NCBI RefSeq assembly: GCF_905147365.1
Contig: NC_056428.1
Span: 36,003,001 to 36,067,000, forward strand
Direction of reading: 5' to 3'
Length of the DNA: 64,000 nucleotides
DNA from: Aricia agestis
Taxonomy: Eukaryota > Arthropoda > Insecta > Lepidoptera > Lycaenidae
Part shown: in pieces, positions 32,123-42,401 of the stretch
Position numbering within the stretch: position 1 is the stretch's first letter
Layout: each line of letters begins with the position of its first letter
Made by a program: the position numbers and the translations under genes
The notes under the pieces: model-generated
Database searches by the model: none
Told to the model about the DNA's origin: nothing
The model's input: the letters and a program-made list of their open reading frames with translations, nothing else

Positions 32123-32172
32123 ACGTGGGAGAGCCATGCTTCGGCACGAATGGGCGACGGAAGTTGCTGATT
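32123..32172 (+). repeat. Retroposon family R, internally deleted scrap
   Basis: ACGTGGGAGAGCCATGCTTC is joined directly to GGGCGACGGAAGTTGCT. About 250 bases present in full copies are missing, and both sides of the junction share ATGGGC. Confidence 0.6.
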
Positions 32173-32404
32173 GGTTACCACTGTTGATCCTGGCGACACA
32201 GGAGTTGCAGTGGTGTACTCCGCCTTGGGACCTGGAAGCGCGGGTCCTAAACGAAATCTATTGTCAAGAGTTCAAGGAGATAGGGGACCGAGTTCCCCTG
32301 AACTGACCGCTAGGTGGAGCCGTCAGGGGCGCATAATCATAATGCGCGCCTAGGGGGATCGGCTGGCAGCACTAACGGCTGGACGTGCAGTGGTGGCGGT
32401 ATTT

Positions 32405-32839
32405 CGGCCGCACCTGCAGGCATGGGTAACCCACTGCAAAGGCGTCCTCACCTTCCGTATGGTGCAGATGTTGACCGGGCACGGGTGCTTAGGCCATTAC
32501 CTGCACCGTACGGCTAGGAGGGAACCGTTTACGCAGTGCCACTACTGCAATCACTGAGACGACACAGCGCAGCACACTCTTGAGGACTGCCCAGCATGGG
32601 TGGAACAACGAGCGGTGCTCTGCGCTACCATCGGATTTAACCTAAACCTCCCGGCTATAGTGACGGCTATGGTTCGGTCGAGCGATAGATTTGACGCAAT
32701 AGCCGACTTCTGCGAGGCCGTCATCTTGCAGAAAGAGGCTGCCGAACGGGAGAGAGAAGTGGACGTGGCCGCAGATCCCGTTCGAAGACGGCGCGGAAGG
32801 CGCAGACGCGCCTTACATGAGCGCCAGCTCCCGCCGTAA
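32405..32839 (+). pseudogene. R1-like non-LTR retrotransposon, C-terminal end of the RT ORF
   Basis: One frame reads RPHLQAWVTHCKGVLTFRMV, MLTGHGCLGHYLHR and CHYCNH, then an in-frame TGA at 32555-32557, then DDTAQHTLEDCPAWVEQRAV, and ends RRRRGRRRRALHERQLPP with TAA at 32837. The CxxC...HxxxxC zinc-knuckle with DTAQHTLxxCPAW and the basic end are typical of R1-clade ORF2 proteins of Lepidoptera. A single stop disrupts it; the RT domain itself is absent. Confidence 0.75.
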
Positions 32840-32879
32840 TCAGGGCTCGGGCGGCGGATTGGGGAATCCGCTGCCCATT

Positions 32880-33020
32880 GTTTATTGAAGTGACTAAATA
32901 ATTATGTCACCATGGCAACGTCCATCGCTATCCCGTCGCACAAACAATGGTCGCCGTCAGTCTCGAGTTGTAATAATTTACTATTATTTGTTCAACAAAT
33001 GCACTTATCAATATAAAAAG
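32880..33020. repeat. Repeat shared (inverted) with 53195-53330
   Basis: GTCACCATGGCAACGTCCAT, ACAAACAATGGTCGCCGTCA and CTCGAGTTGTAATAATTTAC appear as reverse complements near 53220-53300. It may be the end of an LTR or LINE family. Confidence 0.55.
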
Positions 33021-33361
33021 TACCCAGTAACCGATATATTATGCATATTAGCTCGTCTGTCAAGCGCCTAAAATGGGCGTCACTATTTATTCAAAAGTTT
33101 TTTCGAAAATGGTTTGACAGACGACAGTTCGTGACAGATATAAAATGGTTAAAATCTGTAAAGCCGGAGGAGGAGGAGGAGGAGGAGTTTGTTAAGGCCG
33201 TATACAACGAGGATTAGTGAAATTTCATGTTTTTATTTTCACTAGAACTTTGGCCAGAAGTAATTATAAGCATTTAAACTTTTTTGTAGGTTTGTTACGT
33301 TCCTTACCAAGGTTTCTGACAGCTTAGAATTTTGATTTAAATCCATTTACTACTAAAAAAA

Positions 33362-33403
33362 AAAGAATGATACTTTCATAAAATTATGAAAGTATCATTC
33401 TTT
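33362..33403. repeat. Perfect 20-bp inverted repeat, 2-base loop
   Basis: AAAGAATGATACTTTCATAA and its exact complement surround AA. A near-copy of the last part follows (AATAAAGAATGACAATG). Confidence 0.8.
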
Positions 33404-33789
33404 ATTACTCAATAAAGAATGACAATGTACAAATACCTAATTTGTGTGGTTTTTTTAAAAAGTCACATCAGTCGTTATTTCCTGGAGTATAATGTGACGT
33501 ATGTAATGAACCGACGTTATTGTATGGAGTTTTGTTTTTAAATGCATGACGGTTGAAACTTTCCGTCAATATTCTAGGGATATGTACAAATTTTTATGGT
33601 CGGTTTTGAAAAGTATAGGTCTAGGAAATGGAATAAAAAACATTAATTACATTCACAACAGTTTTTTTAGTAAGCTTAGTAAGAAATAACAATAATATAT
33701 AATCAAAATCTTGATGTATTAGAAAATTTTAAGAACTTTATGATCTTAATTCCTCTACAAAAAAATATTTTAATATAAAAATAACACAT

Positions 33790-34109
33790 ATTTTTTTATA
33801 AAATAAGGGGACAAACGAGCAAACGGGCTACGGAAAGCAATTTCCGTCGCCCATGGACACTCGCAACATCAGAAGAGCTGCAGGTGCGTTGGCGGCCTTT
33901 TAAAAGGGAATAGGGCAATATAGTAGGGGTGGGTAGGGAAGGGTAGGGAAAAAAATAGGGGAGGGTAGGGAAGGGAATAGGGCCTCCGGTGAACTCACTC
34001 ACTCGGCGAAACACAGCACAAGCGCTATTTCACGCCAGTTTTCTGTGAGCCCGTGGTATTTCTCCGGTCGAGCCGGCTCATTCGTACCAAAGCATGGCTC
34101 TCCCACGTG
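33790..34109 (-). repeat. Retroposon family R, copy 2
   Basis: Near-full copy (minus) with A-tail at 33790 and head CACGTGGGAGAGCCATGCTT at 34109. It is followed 155 bases later by another copy in the same orientation. Confidence 0.7.
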
Positions 34110-34264
34110 CATATAAAAATAAATGTACATTATAGGGTACAATATATATTTTTAAATGAATATTATTATGAAAAAAAATGCTATAACGTCTATAATAAAA
34201 CAACAGTACTTGTCTTAACAAGTAAAATACTTATTACAATAGAGAGTACCCCTTTCGTGGTAAG

Positions 34265-34617
34265 TTTTTTTTTTTTTTTTTAATGAAATAAGGGGGCAAA
34301 CGAGCATACGGGTCACCTGATAGAAAGCAACTTCCGTCGCCCATGGACACTCGCAGCATCAGAAGAGTGCAACTGCAAGTGCGTTGCCGGCCTTTTAAGA
34401 GGGAATAGGGTAATAGGGGAGGGTAGAGAAGGGAAGGGAAGGGAATAGTTGAGGGTAGGGAAGGGAATAGGGTAGGGGTTAGGGGATTGGGCCTCCGGTA
34501 AACTCACTCACTCGGCGAAACACAGCGCAAGCGCTGTTTCACGCCGGTTTTCTGTGAGAACGTGGTATTTATCCGGTCGAGCCGGCCCATTCGTGCCGAA
34601 GCATGGCTCTCCCACGT
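34265..34617 (-). repeat. Retroposon family R, copy 3
   Basis: Near-full copy (minus) with an A-tail of about 17 bases. The internal CCCTTCC tract is longer than in copy 2. Confidence 0.72.
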
Positions 34618-34680
34618 ATAAAGATTTTTAAACCTAATATGAACTAATCAGTCTTAGTAAAAAATACTTTATTTTAATAC

Positions 34681-35275
34681 TTCATCATCTCCAATAACTG
34701 AAAATATTCAAGATTCTTCCCAACTGTTAGTACCCAATACTCCAACTGCATCCCCAGTAAAGTTGCAAAATTGAAAACCTGTTTTGTTGCCAACACGAAA
34801 CTGATGATTTTTTTCTGCCCTTCTGTATCTACTATTGGCACATACTCGAACCAACCATCTCTATCGTGTTCGTGAAACCTCCACGTCTAAAATGTCAAAC
34901 GCAGAGCGTTTTGAGATTTTCACAAAGTTTTGAGAACTTGGTAGCAAAGAAATGCAATGGTTGTATGTAACTAACTATAGAAGACCGAAAAACCGAACAT
35001 TCAGACGACAGTTAAAGTATAATATTAAATAGTATTTACATATAGTTTGCTACATACAACCATTGCTGTTTTTGCTAAGAAGTTGCCAAAACTTAGTGAA
35101 AATCTCATTAGTAGTGCATTGAAATTTGCACTGGCTCCAGGTTTCAGTTTTAGCTGTTTAGAATCGACTACCATATTTTGCATGTCGTTTTACTGGTGAT
35201 GCAGTTGGAGTTTTGGGTAGGTACTAACACTTGAGAATAATCTTGAATATTTTCAGTTATAAGAGATGATAAACT
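34681..35275. repeat. Foldback element (about 600 bp)
   Basis: The left half (AACTGAAAATATTCAAGATT, TACTCCAACTGCATCC, AATGGTTGTATGTA) is mirrored in the right half in reverse order (TACATACAACCATTG, GATGCAGTTGGAGTTTTGGG, AATCTTGAATATTTTCAGTT). Arms are about 280 bases with many mismatches. Confidence 0.65.
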
Positions 35276-35521
35276 ACTAAAAATGGGAGTCAACGTTGTT
35301 GAGAATCTAACGTTGCTGAGAACTTGGTGAGGTTTCTGATTGAGAAAATTCGTTTGCCCTAATAAACGTCATTTCACCTGCAGGCATAAAAGGATCGTAA
35401 TTTTATTCAGGAATAGAAATGGAGGCAATTAATTTATCTTAGTGATATGTACCTTTATGAGATGGTTCTTGAACACATCTTCTGAAAAGACATAATTCCA
35501 TACATCTTGCATTTGCTAAGT

Positions 35522-35663
35522 TGACAATATTTCAGCTGCTTGCAGCTAAAATATTGTCGTATAAATGTATGTATAAATACGTTCGTTGTACGTATTTTTT
35601 AGCGGAGCAGACACCTGTAAAGCCATTGCGTTACAGGTGTCTGCTCCGCTAAAAATATACGTA
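35522..35663. repeat. Two adjacent hairpins
   Basis: 35522-35557 pairs GACAATATTTCAGCTGC with GCAGCTAAAATATTGTC. 35589-35620 pairs with 35631-35663 over about 32 bases (core TTAGCGGAGCAGACACCTGT), with a 10-base loop and a small bulge. The second resembles a miRNA precursor in size but could be a MITE. Confidence 0.6.
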
Positions 35664-36050
35664 AGTGCTAGGTGCCTACCTAGAACTTACTTTTTTTCTT
35701 CAAGCAGCAAAAATTATTTAGCCAATTTGTTATATTTATCTCTTAGAATATGTCATGCTATAGAAAACAAGCATAAGTGGCATTGGGATTGCAGAGTGAT
35801 ATAAAGCAGTGCGGTTCTTAAGACGAAACTTATCAAAGTTGTACGTTTTGAAAATAATTTAAAAAAGCCAAAATATAAGAAATTTTAAACATCAATGAAA
35901 AAAGGCTTTCAAATAAGCGTTATGCTAACTGTTAAGTCAAATTACAATTAAAAATGTCAAAATATCTTTATTATTTTTTATCAAAAAACGACCTATGTTA
36001 AATTGTGTGCCACGAATAACGTCGGATATGCAAATCCAACTAGCATCTAT

Positions 36051-36725
36051 CCATAGAAAAATGACGGTTCATACGGTACGCCCTTAAATGATCCATAGAA
36101 TAATGACGATTGGTTAATTCCGTCAATAAAAAACTACCTACAGAACTAATAAAGAAGTGTTTTGACTCTAATAAAGTTACTTTAATCAGTGTAAATACTA
36201 AAATCATATACCAAAAAAAGAAAGTCCTTAGAACAATGACGGATTTATTAAATCCGTCGTTGTACAGTGGATAAGAAAATGAAGTATTCTGTTCGTTCGA
36301 ATTCGGTCGAGTTACAATAAATTTTCTACCGTTCTTTTATTTAATGTAGCAAAGTGTTTAATTTATAAGTAAACAGCATCTCAAGTCTTTACAAAACAAC
36401 AAAATATTATGATATTCACTTACCCATAATATTATCACCAGTTTGCACAAACGCTAACATCCGCTTTAACCTTTAATGCATAATATTTTGAACTTATTCG
36501 AGTTACATATGCCTAATACGTATTATAAACTATTTTAATATTCTTTAAAAAATATTAAAAAGTGGGCTACGAGTAAAAAGTACGCAAAAACGTAGAACAG
36601 GGCCGGTATTGACCATCGGCCGCGGTGAGCGGGGGGTGGAGGACTGACGCCGTCCACCGAACTTAGACGCATTGTTTAATCCGTCGTTGTACTACGGTAA
36701 CACAATCAAATCCGTCGTTTTTCTA
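36051..36725. repeat. Cluster of AATGACGGATT motifs in both orientations
   Basis: CCATAGAAAAATGACGG (36051), CCATAGAATAATGACG (36093), a hairpin AGAACAATGACGGATTTATT/AAATCCGTCGTTGTAC (36230-36264), AATCCGTCGTTGTAC (36679) and AATCCGTCGTTTTTCTAG (36708). Possibly the ends and sub-terminal repeats of a DNA transposon. Confidence 0.45.
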
Positions 36726-37198
36726 GTCTATAAATCAGGCATTTAGTGGATTTTTGAAAAAAATTTATAATCAGTCGATAAAACACATAAATACAAGTCG
36801 ATTTATGCAATAAACCAAAATTTGAAAAAAATCAGATCAGTATTTATTCTACGATCATGACGATATGATCTGCATAACTATAATGAATATTATAATCTAA
36901 TTAAAACTTGTCAAGTGGGTCAATTACCTTGCTGCAAGTAGAGTTTTCGTTTTTGAATTTCTGGAGGGTATTATATAGATTCCAGGTGATGCTGCAGCGA
37001 CAGATACAAGTGATTGTCGTGGGGTAGACCCAGAGTTAAGGGCTATTTATTAAAGCTATTGCAATAAACCCAAACACAAAAAAATATTTGAACCCTTCTC
37101 ATTGAGGTCATAAAATAAGCTCCATATTTTCCAGCAGAGAGGGAGCTGACGATAATGAAATTCGGTATTAATAATATTACGACTTCGGTATTAATACT

Positions 37199-37385
37199 TT
37201 GAGGTACCAAAATTTTTTTTCACTTTTGTATGGGCGAGCGCCCCAGCGTCACGAGTTTCTCCATACAAAAGTGAAAAAAAAATGGTCTTTCAGCGCTGCT
37301 ACTTTCACAGTGAACTCTCTACAAGGAACACATACACACCCTAAAGTATTATTACTTAGTTTTGTTACACTTTGTACAGGTATGG
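37199..37385 (+). repeat. CCCTAAAGTATTATNACTTAGTTTTGTTAC repeat family, copy
   Basis: Starts with a hairpin (CACTTTTGTATGG...CCATACAAAAGTG) and ends ACACCCTAAAGTATTATTAC then TTAGTTTTGTTACAC. Relatives: 3400-3498 plus 3838-3885 (interrupted by a hAT element), 42690-42905, 49742-49865 and, inverted, about 57588-57625. Confidence 0.55.
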
Positions 37386-37754
37386 GTAATATTTTGTTTT
37401 GTTATACATTGTCTAATGTCTATGTATTATTTAGAGGAAATACATTTTTTATGTTCGTGTACAGTACAGAACAAACATCATATTTAAATACCTAGTACAT
37501 CATTTTATTATAATACAAAATTCATTAAGGATTTCGTTTATCAAGTGGTGAACATGGCCTCTCTGCTAATCTTACTCTGTATGTCGAGTTTACCACGTGA
37601 TCACATTATTTCTGAAAATATTAAAATCGACGATGGCTTGCTATGTAAATATGTACCTTTCGAGCGCCATCTATTGAGCTAGTTTGCCTCAAATTCTAAA
37701 ACGTCAGTGGCCTATAATCCCGCCATATGTGACACGAGAGTTTTATATATAAGA

Positions 37755-38533
37755 CTAGCTGTTGCCCGCGACTTCGTCCGCGTGGACTTCAGTTTATAGA
37801 TGTGCGCGATGTCAACAAAATTGGTGTCAAAAGCTTTTATAAAAAAAAAAACCCTGGTACCCCTTATATCAAAACAGCTGTGCAGTGTGCACATAATATT
37901 TCATTTTTTTAAATTAAACTTTATATATTATGCCAAATTTTAAAGCTTATTTAGCCCCCCAATTACACAACTTTACCCATAAACTATTTATCATTGATAG
38001 GTTTAGCCCCAATTTCACCAACGTATGTTAGTGTTAACAGCTTGTTAAAATGTCATGTCTTCTCTTTCATTCATAAGAAAAATGAAAGAGGTAACGTGAT
38101 ACTAATTCGAGCGTTAACTTTAACAGTCGTTGGTGAAATTGGGGCATAAGGTTACGTCACAGTATATAATATTAAGTACTGACTTATAATTAATAACGTA
38201 AAACAGATATAACCGAAAATAATCTTAACTCGAATGAATAATGATACCACTTCTTATAGAAAGATATTGGGCAAGCGTTAGCGCGATGTAAGATACGCAC
38301 GGCGCCATCTAGTCTGAATTTTTGGAACTAACTTAATTTGAACAAATTTTCGTATTTTTACCCCCTTACAACCCTTTTTTTCAGTAAAAAAGTAGCCTAT
38401 GTCCTTTCTCAGGCTTTAGACTATCTGTATACAAAATTTCATTACAATCGGTTCGGTAGTTTTGGCGTGAAAGCGAGACAGACAGACAGACAGACAGACA
38501 GAGATACTTTCGCATTTATAATATTAGTATAGA
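37755..38533 (-). mobile_element. Helitron family A, complete non-autonomous copy
   Basis: On the minus strand it starts TCTATACTAATATTATAAAT and ends with the hairpin CGCGGACGAAGTCGCGG, then CTAG, inserted exactly between A and T. The element carries (GTCT)n near its 5' end and a nested MITE at 38006-38145. Confidence 0.75.
38006..38145. mobile_element. MITE with GCCCCAATTTCACCA ends, nested in a Helitron
   Basis: Perfect 15-base inverted ends with further pairing (ACG...CGT, GTTAA...TTAAC) inside. About 140 bases, no ORF. Confidence 0.65.
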
Positions 38534-39712
38534 TAATACAAAAAAGTGGATCCACTAAATAAATTAATTATTTCAGAAAGAAACCAACAAAATATTTTAA
38601 AAATAATCCCACCAAAAACATTTCTTGTAAAATGTTGCCGAGACGATCACATAAGGTTCACCCTGTAAAAAAGATATGAGACCTCATGTAGTGCCAAGCT
38701 TCTGAACCTACACGGCCTAAATCTTCTGATCCTAACTTTACATACCCAGCTTTCTAGCCAGTGACCGCCATTGTATAATGGATGTCAGTGTTTCTAGCAC
38801 TTCGAAAAGTAGCCAAACATTTTGATGATCATCAGTGTGACAGTGAGTATAAGAGCTACTCAATTAAGAGTTTGTAAGATTAATTAGTCTATTATTGACA
38901 TCATATCCTAAGAATATGAATTATCTGGTACATCGGAAACCTATGAGGGTTCAAAAAAGACAATGAAACACTTCGAGAAACACTTCGGTAGGTAGTGCGG
39001 CACTACCTACCTTATTTTTAGGGTTGCCATCTTGTTTGGCAAGAAATAAAGTATATTCAGATCTCTGAAGTATTTTCAACAGTATTTTAGTAAAATGAAC
39101 AGTACGATCGAGGAATTAATTAGAGCTATTGTCAAAACTAACTTGAAATTTAAAAAAAGTCTGAGCGTCTTGGTTTAATACGCCATAATAAAGTGTTGAC
39201 ATTTTGATGCTGAAAACAGTATTTTGTATACTTTATTTTCTTCAACAGTAAAAAGTATAATTTAATGAAAAACAGTATAATACTGTTTAAAACAGTATGG
39301 TTGGCAACCCTAGTAGTGCCCCTGGGTCTCGCTAGGCTCGTTTCAGCGGGTGCACTGCCGTGCATCCAGATACATCACATCGCGCAAACACCCTAGCTCA
39401 CCTTGATTTTGAAATTGCATTCGCAAAATCAATAGACCGGATTCGCTTCCCGCGAGGCGGTAGGGCGGCCACCCACCCCCAGTGCCATCACTCAGGGGAA
39501 TTAAAATATCACATGGAAATATTGTTTTTATTGAAACTTATTAATTTGTACCTTTTACAAACAGAGCTTTTGCTGTTAAAATAAAATGAATTTCAAGTTT
39601 TAAAAAACATAATATTTTATTGAAATTATTGAAAATAAACAATTAACTAAAACTTGTAAGCTTTGTAATATATTATTGAAATATTATGTTTGCCCTGTGA
39701 CCTGCACATCTT
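38534..39712. other. No gene seen; scraps of repeats
   Basis: A+T-rich with some G+C-richer patches near 39300-39490 that hold no intact coding frame. TACGGTTCCGTAGCC at the end begins the next SINE-like copy. Confidence 0.35.
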
Positions 39713-41108
39713 TTTACGGTTCCGTAGCCAAAAGGCAATAAGCGGAACCCTTATAGATTCGTCATGTCAGTCTGTCTGTCTGTTCGTCCGTATGTCACAG
39801 CCACTTTTCTCCGAAACTATAAGAGATATACTATTGAAACTTAGTAAGTACATGTAGTCTGTGAACCGCTTTAAGGCCCTGTATTCCCAAAAACGGACGA
39901 TTTTCAAGATTTAAAAGTGACAGTAGACACAAAAATATATGTAGTAATTTAAATTCTAAAAAAAATATATGTGTTAGTTAAGGATCTAACACAGTGGAAT
40001 TTAAAAGTGACAGTAGACACAAAAATATATATGTAGTAATTTAAATTCTGAAAAAAATATATGTGTTAGTTAAGGATCTAACACAGTGGAATTTAAAAGT
40101 GACAGTAGACACAAAAATATACTTTGTAATTTAAATTCTGAAAAAAATATATTATGTGTTAGTTAAGAATCTAACACAGTGGAATTTATATTCCATTACA
40201 CAATATCATGAACTTCACTCGATAGACAAAAATCCCAAACTTACCTCTTCTTGTAACGAATTTTCCATACTATGTCCAAATTATTTGGAATTTTCAGATA
40301 ATTTTTGCACTGAATTAAAGACAAAGAATAAATCTAGGGCGATTCGTTCTTTTGACTAGATTTAATTGATGTATAAAAAACGACGATCAAAAAACTATAA
40401 AATAGCATGCGCAAAGTGTGTGACTGAAAGCGTACCAGCCGAACCTTTGCGCCTGCTATTTTATAGTTTTTTGATGATTCGAGTGAAGTTCATGATATTG
40501 TGTAATGGAATAAAAATTCCACTGTGTTAGATTCTTAACTAACACATATATTTTTTTCAGAATTTAAATTACAAAGTATATTTTTGTGTCTACTGTCACT
40601 TTTAAATCTTGAAAATCGTCCGTTTTTGGGAATTCAGGGCCTTAGGATTTTTATACAAAAATGGTAAAATTAATAAAAATTTTAGGGGTCCCCATAGATA
40701 CAACTGAAACAAAAAACATTTTTTTCATCCAATCTATGCGTGTGGGGTATCTATGGATAGGTCTTCAAAAATCATATTGAGGTTTCTTATATCATTTTTT
40801 TCTAAGCGAGAGACACTCTTCCAAAGTAGTAAAATCACTCCCCCTCTAACTTCTAAAGTAGGGGCATGATAAGTCTAAAAAAATATATGATGTACATTAC
40901 TAGTTACTACAAAAACTACCAACGAAAATTAGTTCAAACGAGATCTAGCCAGTAGTTTTTTTATACGTCATAAATGGTAAAATTTAACTTTCATTAAATC
41001 AACTGAAATATGAAAATAAATCAATAAACTCTTAATTTCATAAAAATAAACCTTATTGCTGCTGCGGAACCCTTCATGGGCGAGTCCAACTCGCACTTGG
41101 CCGGTTTT
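39713..41108 (+). repeat. SINE-like repeat split by a foldback element
   Basis: Head at 39713-39871 (TACGGTTCCGTAGCC, GTCAGTCTGTCTGTCTG) and tail at 40644-41108 (GCGGAACCCTTCATGG, CCAACTCGCACTTGGCCGG) are parts of the same repeat as 15230-15700. The foldback element 39872-40643 was inserted between them. Confidence 0.6.
39872..40643. mobile_element. Foldback element with three 90-bp tandem units in one arm
   Basis: Outer ends AAGGCCCTGTATTCCCAAAA and its near-complement at 40624-40643 are inverted. In the left arm, units starting TTAAAAGTGACAGTAGACAC repeat at 39911, 40001 and 40093; the right arm has one unit. The ORF at 40156-40359 lies in the arm and loop and has no known product. Confidence 0.7.
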
Positions 41109-41166
41109 GAACTTAGGTATCCAATGCTTTATGTGTGTACAAAAGTAGTGGGCTTATGACCAGTTT

Positions 41167-41222
41167 TTTAGTGTTTAAATATTTTGTAGTAAATTTACTA
41201 CTAAATATTTAAACACTAAAAA
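41167..41222. repeat. Hairpin, TTTTAGTGTTTAAATATTT arms
   Basis: Inverted 19-base arms with internal GTAGTAAATTTACTAC. A related fragment (AGTTTAAATATTTTGTAGTA) lies at 43297-43316. Confidence 0.6.
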
Positions 41223-41563
41223 TATAGTAAAACACTAAAAAATATACTTATAAATAAATAGTGTAATTTTGTATGGACCTGTGGCGTCTTTTTTTTTTCG
41301 CGGCCAGGGTTAAAACCATAACTATTTTGTAGCACTACATTAGAGAAGCATATATTAGTTATAAAAATTGTTCTAAGTAATATCGGAGCTGAGCTACGAT
41401 TATTTTAGTATATTTATTTTTGCATCTTATGTTCACAAAGTCAATAGTAGTTAACGTTACTTTATGGAGCTATCCTCAACAAACAGGCGTAGAAAGGCTA
41501 TATTAATCTGTTGGATATTATATTTCTCACTAACTATTGCCCACGACTTCGTCCGCGTCAAAT

Positions 41564-41899
41564 ATACGTGGGAGAGCCATGCTTCGGCACCAATGGGCCG
41601 GCTCGACCGGATAAATACCACGTTCTCACAGAAAACCGGCGTAAAACAGCGCTTGCGCTGTGTTTCGCCGAGTGAGTGAGTTTACCGGAGGCCCAATCCC
41701 TACCCTATTCCCTTCCCTACCCTCAATTATTCCCTTCCCTTCCCTTCCCTACCCTCACCTATTACCCTATTCCCTCTTAAAAGGCCGGCAACGCACTTGC
41801 AGCTCTTCTGATGCTGCGAGTGTCCATGGGCGACGGAAGTTGCTTTCCATCAGGTGACCCGTTTGCTCGTTTGCTCCCTTATTTCATAAAAAAAAAAAT
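41564..41899 (+). repeat. Retroposon family R, copy 4
   Basis: Full copy on the plus strand, from ACGTGGGAGAGCCATGCTTC to an A-tail. It is inserted into or beside a Helitron-like scrap (TTGCCCACGACTTCGTCCGC, 41537-41556). Confidence 0.72.
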
Positions 41900-42255
41900 A
41901 TGAATAATTTTTCATACATATTTTCACACTGGGTTTAACTCTCGTCCGGCTAAAATATAGCCAGACTCGAGACTATATTTCATTAGACAGTGGTTTTCAA
42001 AGGGCCGGATGCAATATTAGGCAATTATAATTATTGTTCTTGTGTATTAAATATGTTGTGGGTAAAATGACTCTAGGGTGTTGTTCCCATAATATAATGT
42101 TGATTATTTCCACTATTTAGGGAATTTTGCAGTATGCAAAGTAGTATGACGTCCGACGCCACCAGCTTTCGGCAGAATTTTCAGTCCAGCTTTTAATTTA
42201 CTTCCCGACTCATTATCATTATAGAAGTACAGCTGCAGAAATGTTTTATAGAATA

Positions 42256-42401
42256 CTAGCTGTCCCGGTGAACTTCGTGTCACTTTAAAACCTTCCCTGG
42301 ATTTCTACGAATATTTTAAGACTAAAATCAGCCCAATCCGTTCAACTGTTTTCGACTTTAGCGCGACTAACACATTTGGAAATACATTTTTATATATAAG
42401 A
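42256..42401 (-). mobile_element. Helitron family C, short complete copy
   Basis: Minus strand: starts TCTTATATATAAAAATGTAT, ends ACCGGGACAGCTAG, between A and T. 146 bases. Related 3' ends (GCCGGGACAGCTAG) occur on the plus strand at 45413-45427 and 53372-53386. Confidence 0.6.

Noticed and set aside
40156..40359. 67-residue ORF in a foldback element
   Set aside because: It spans the repeat arm and loop, with no conserved motif seen.
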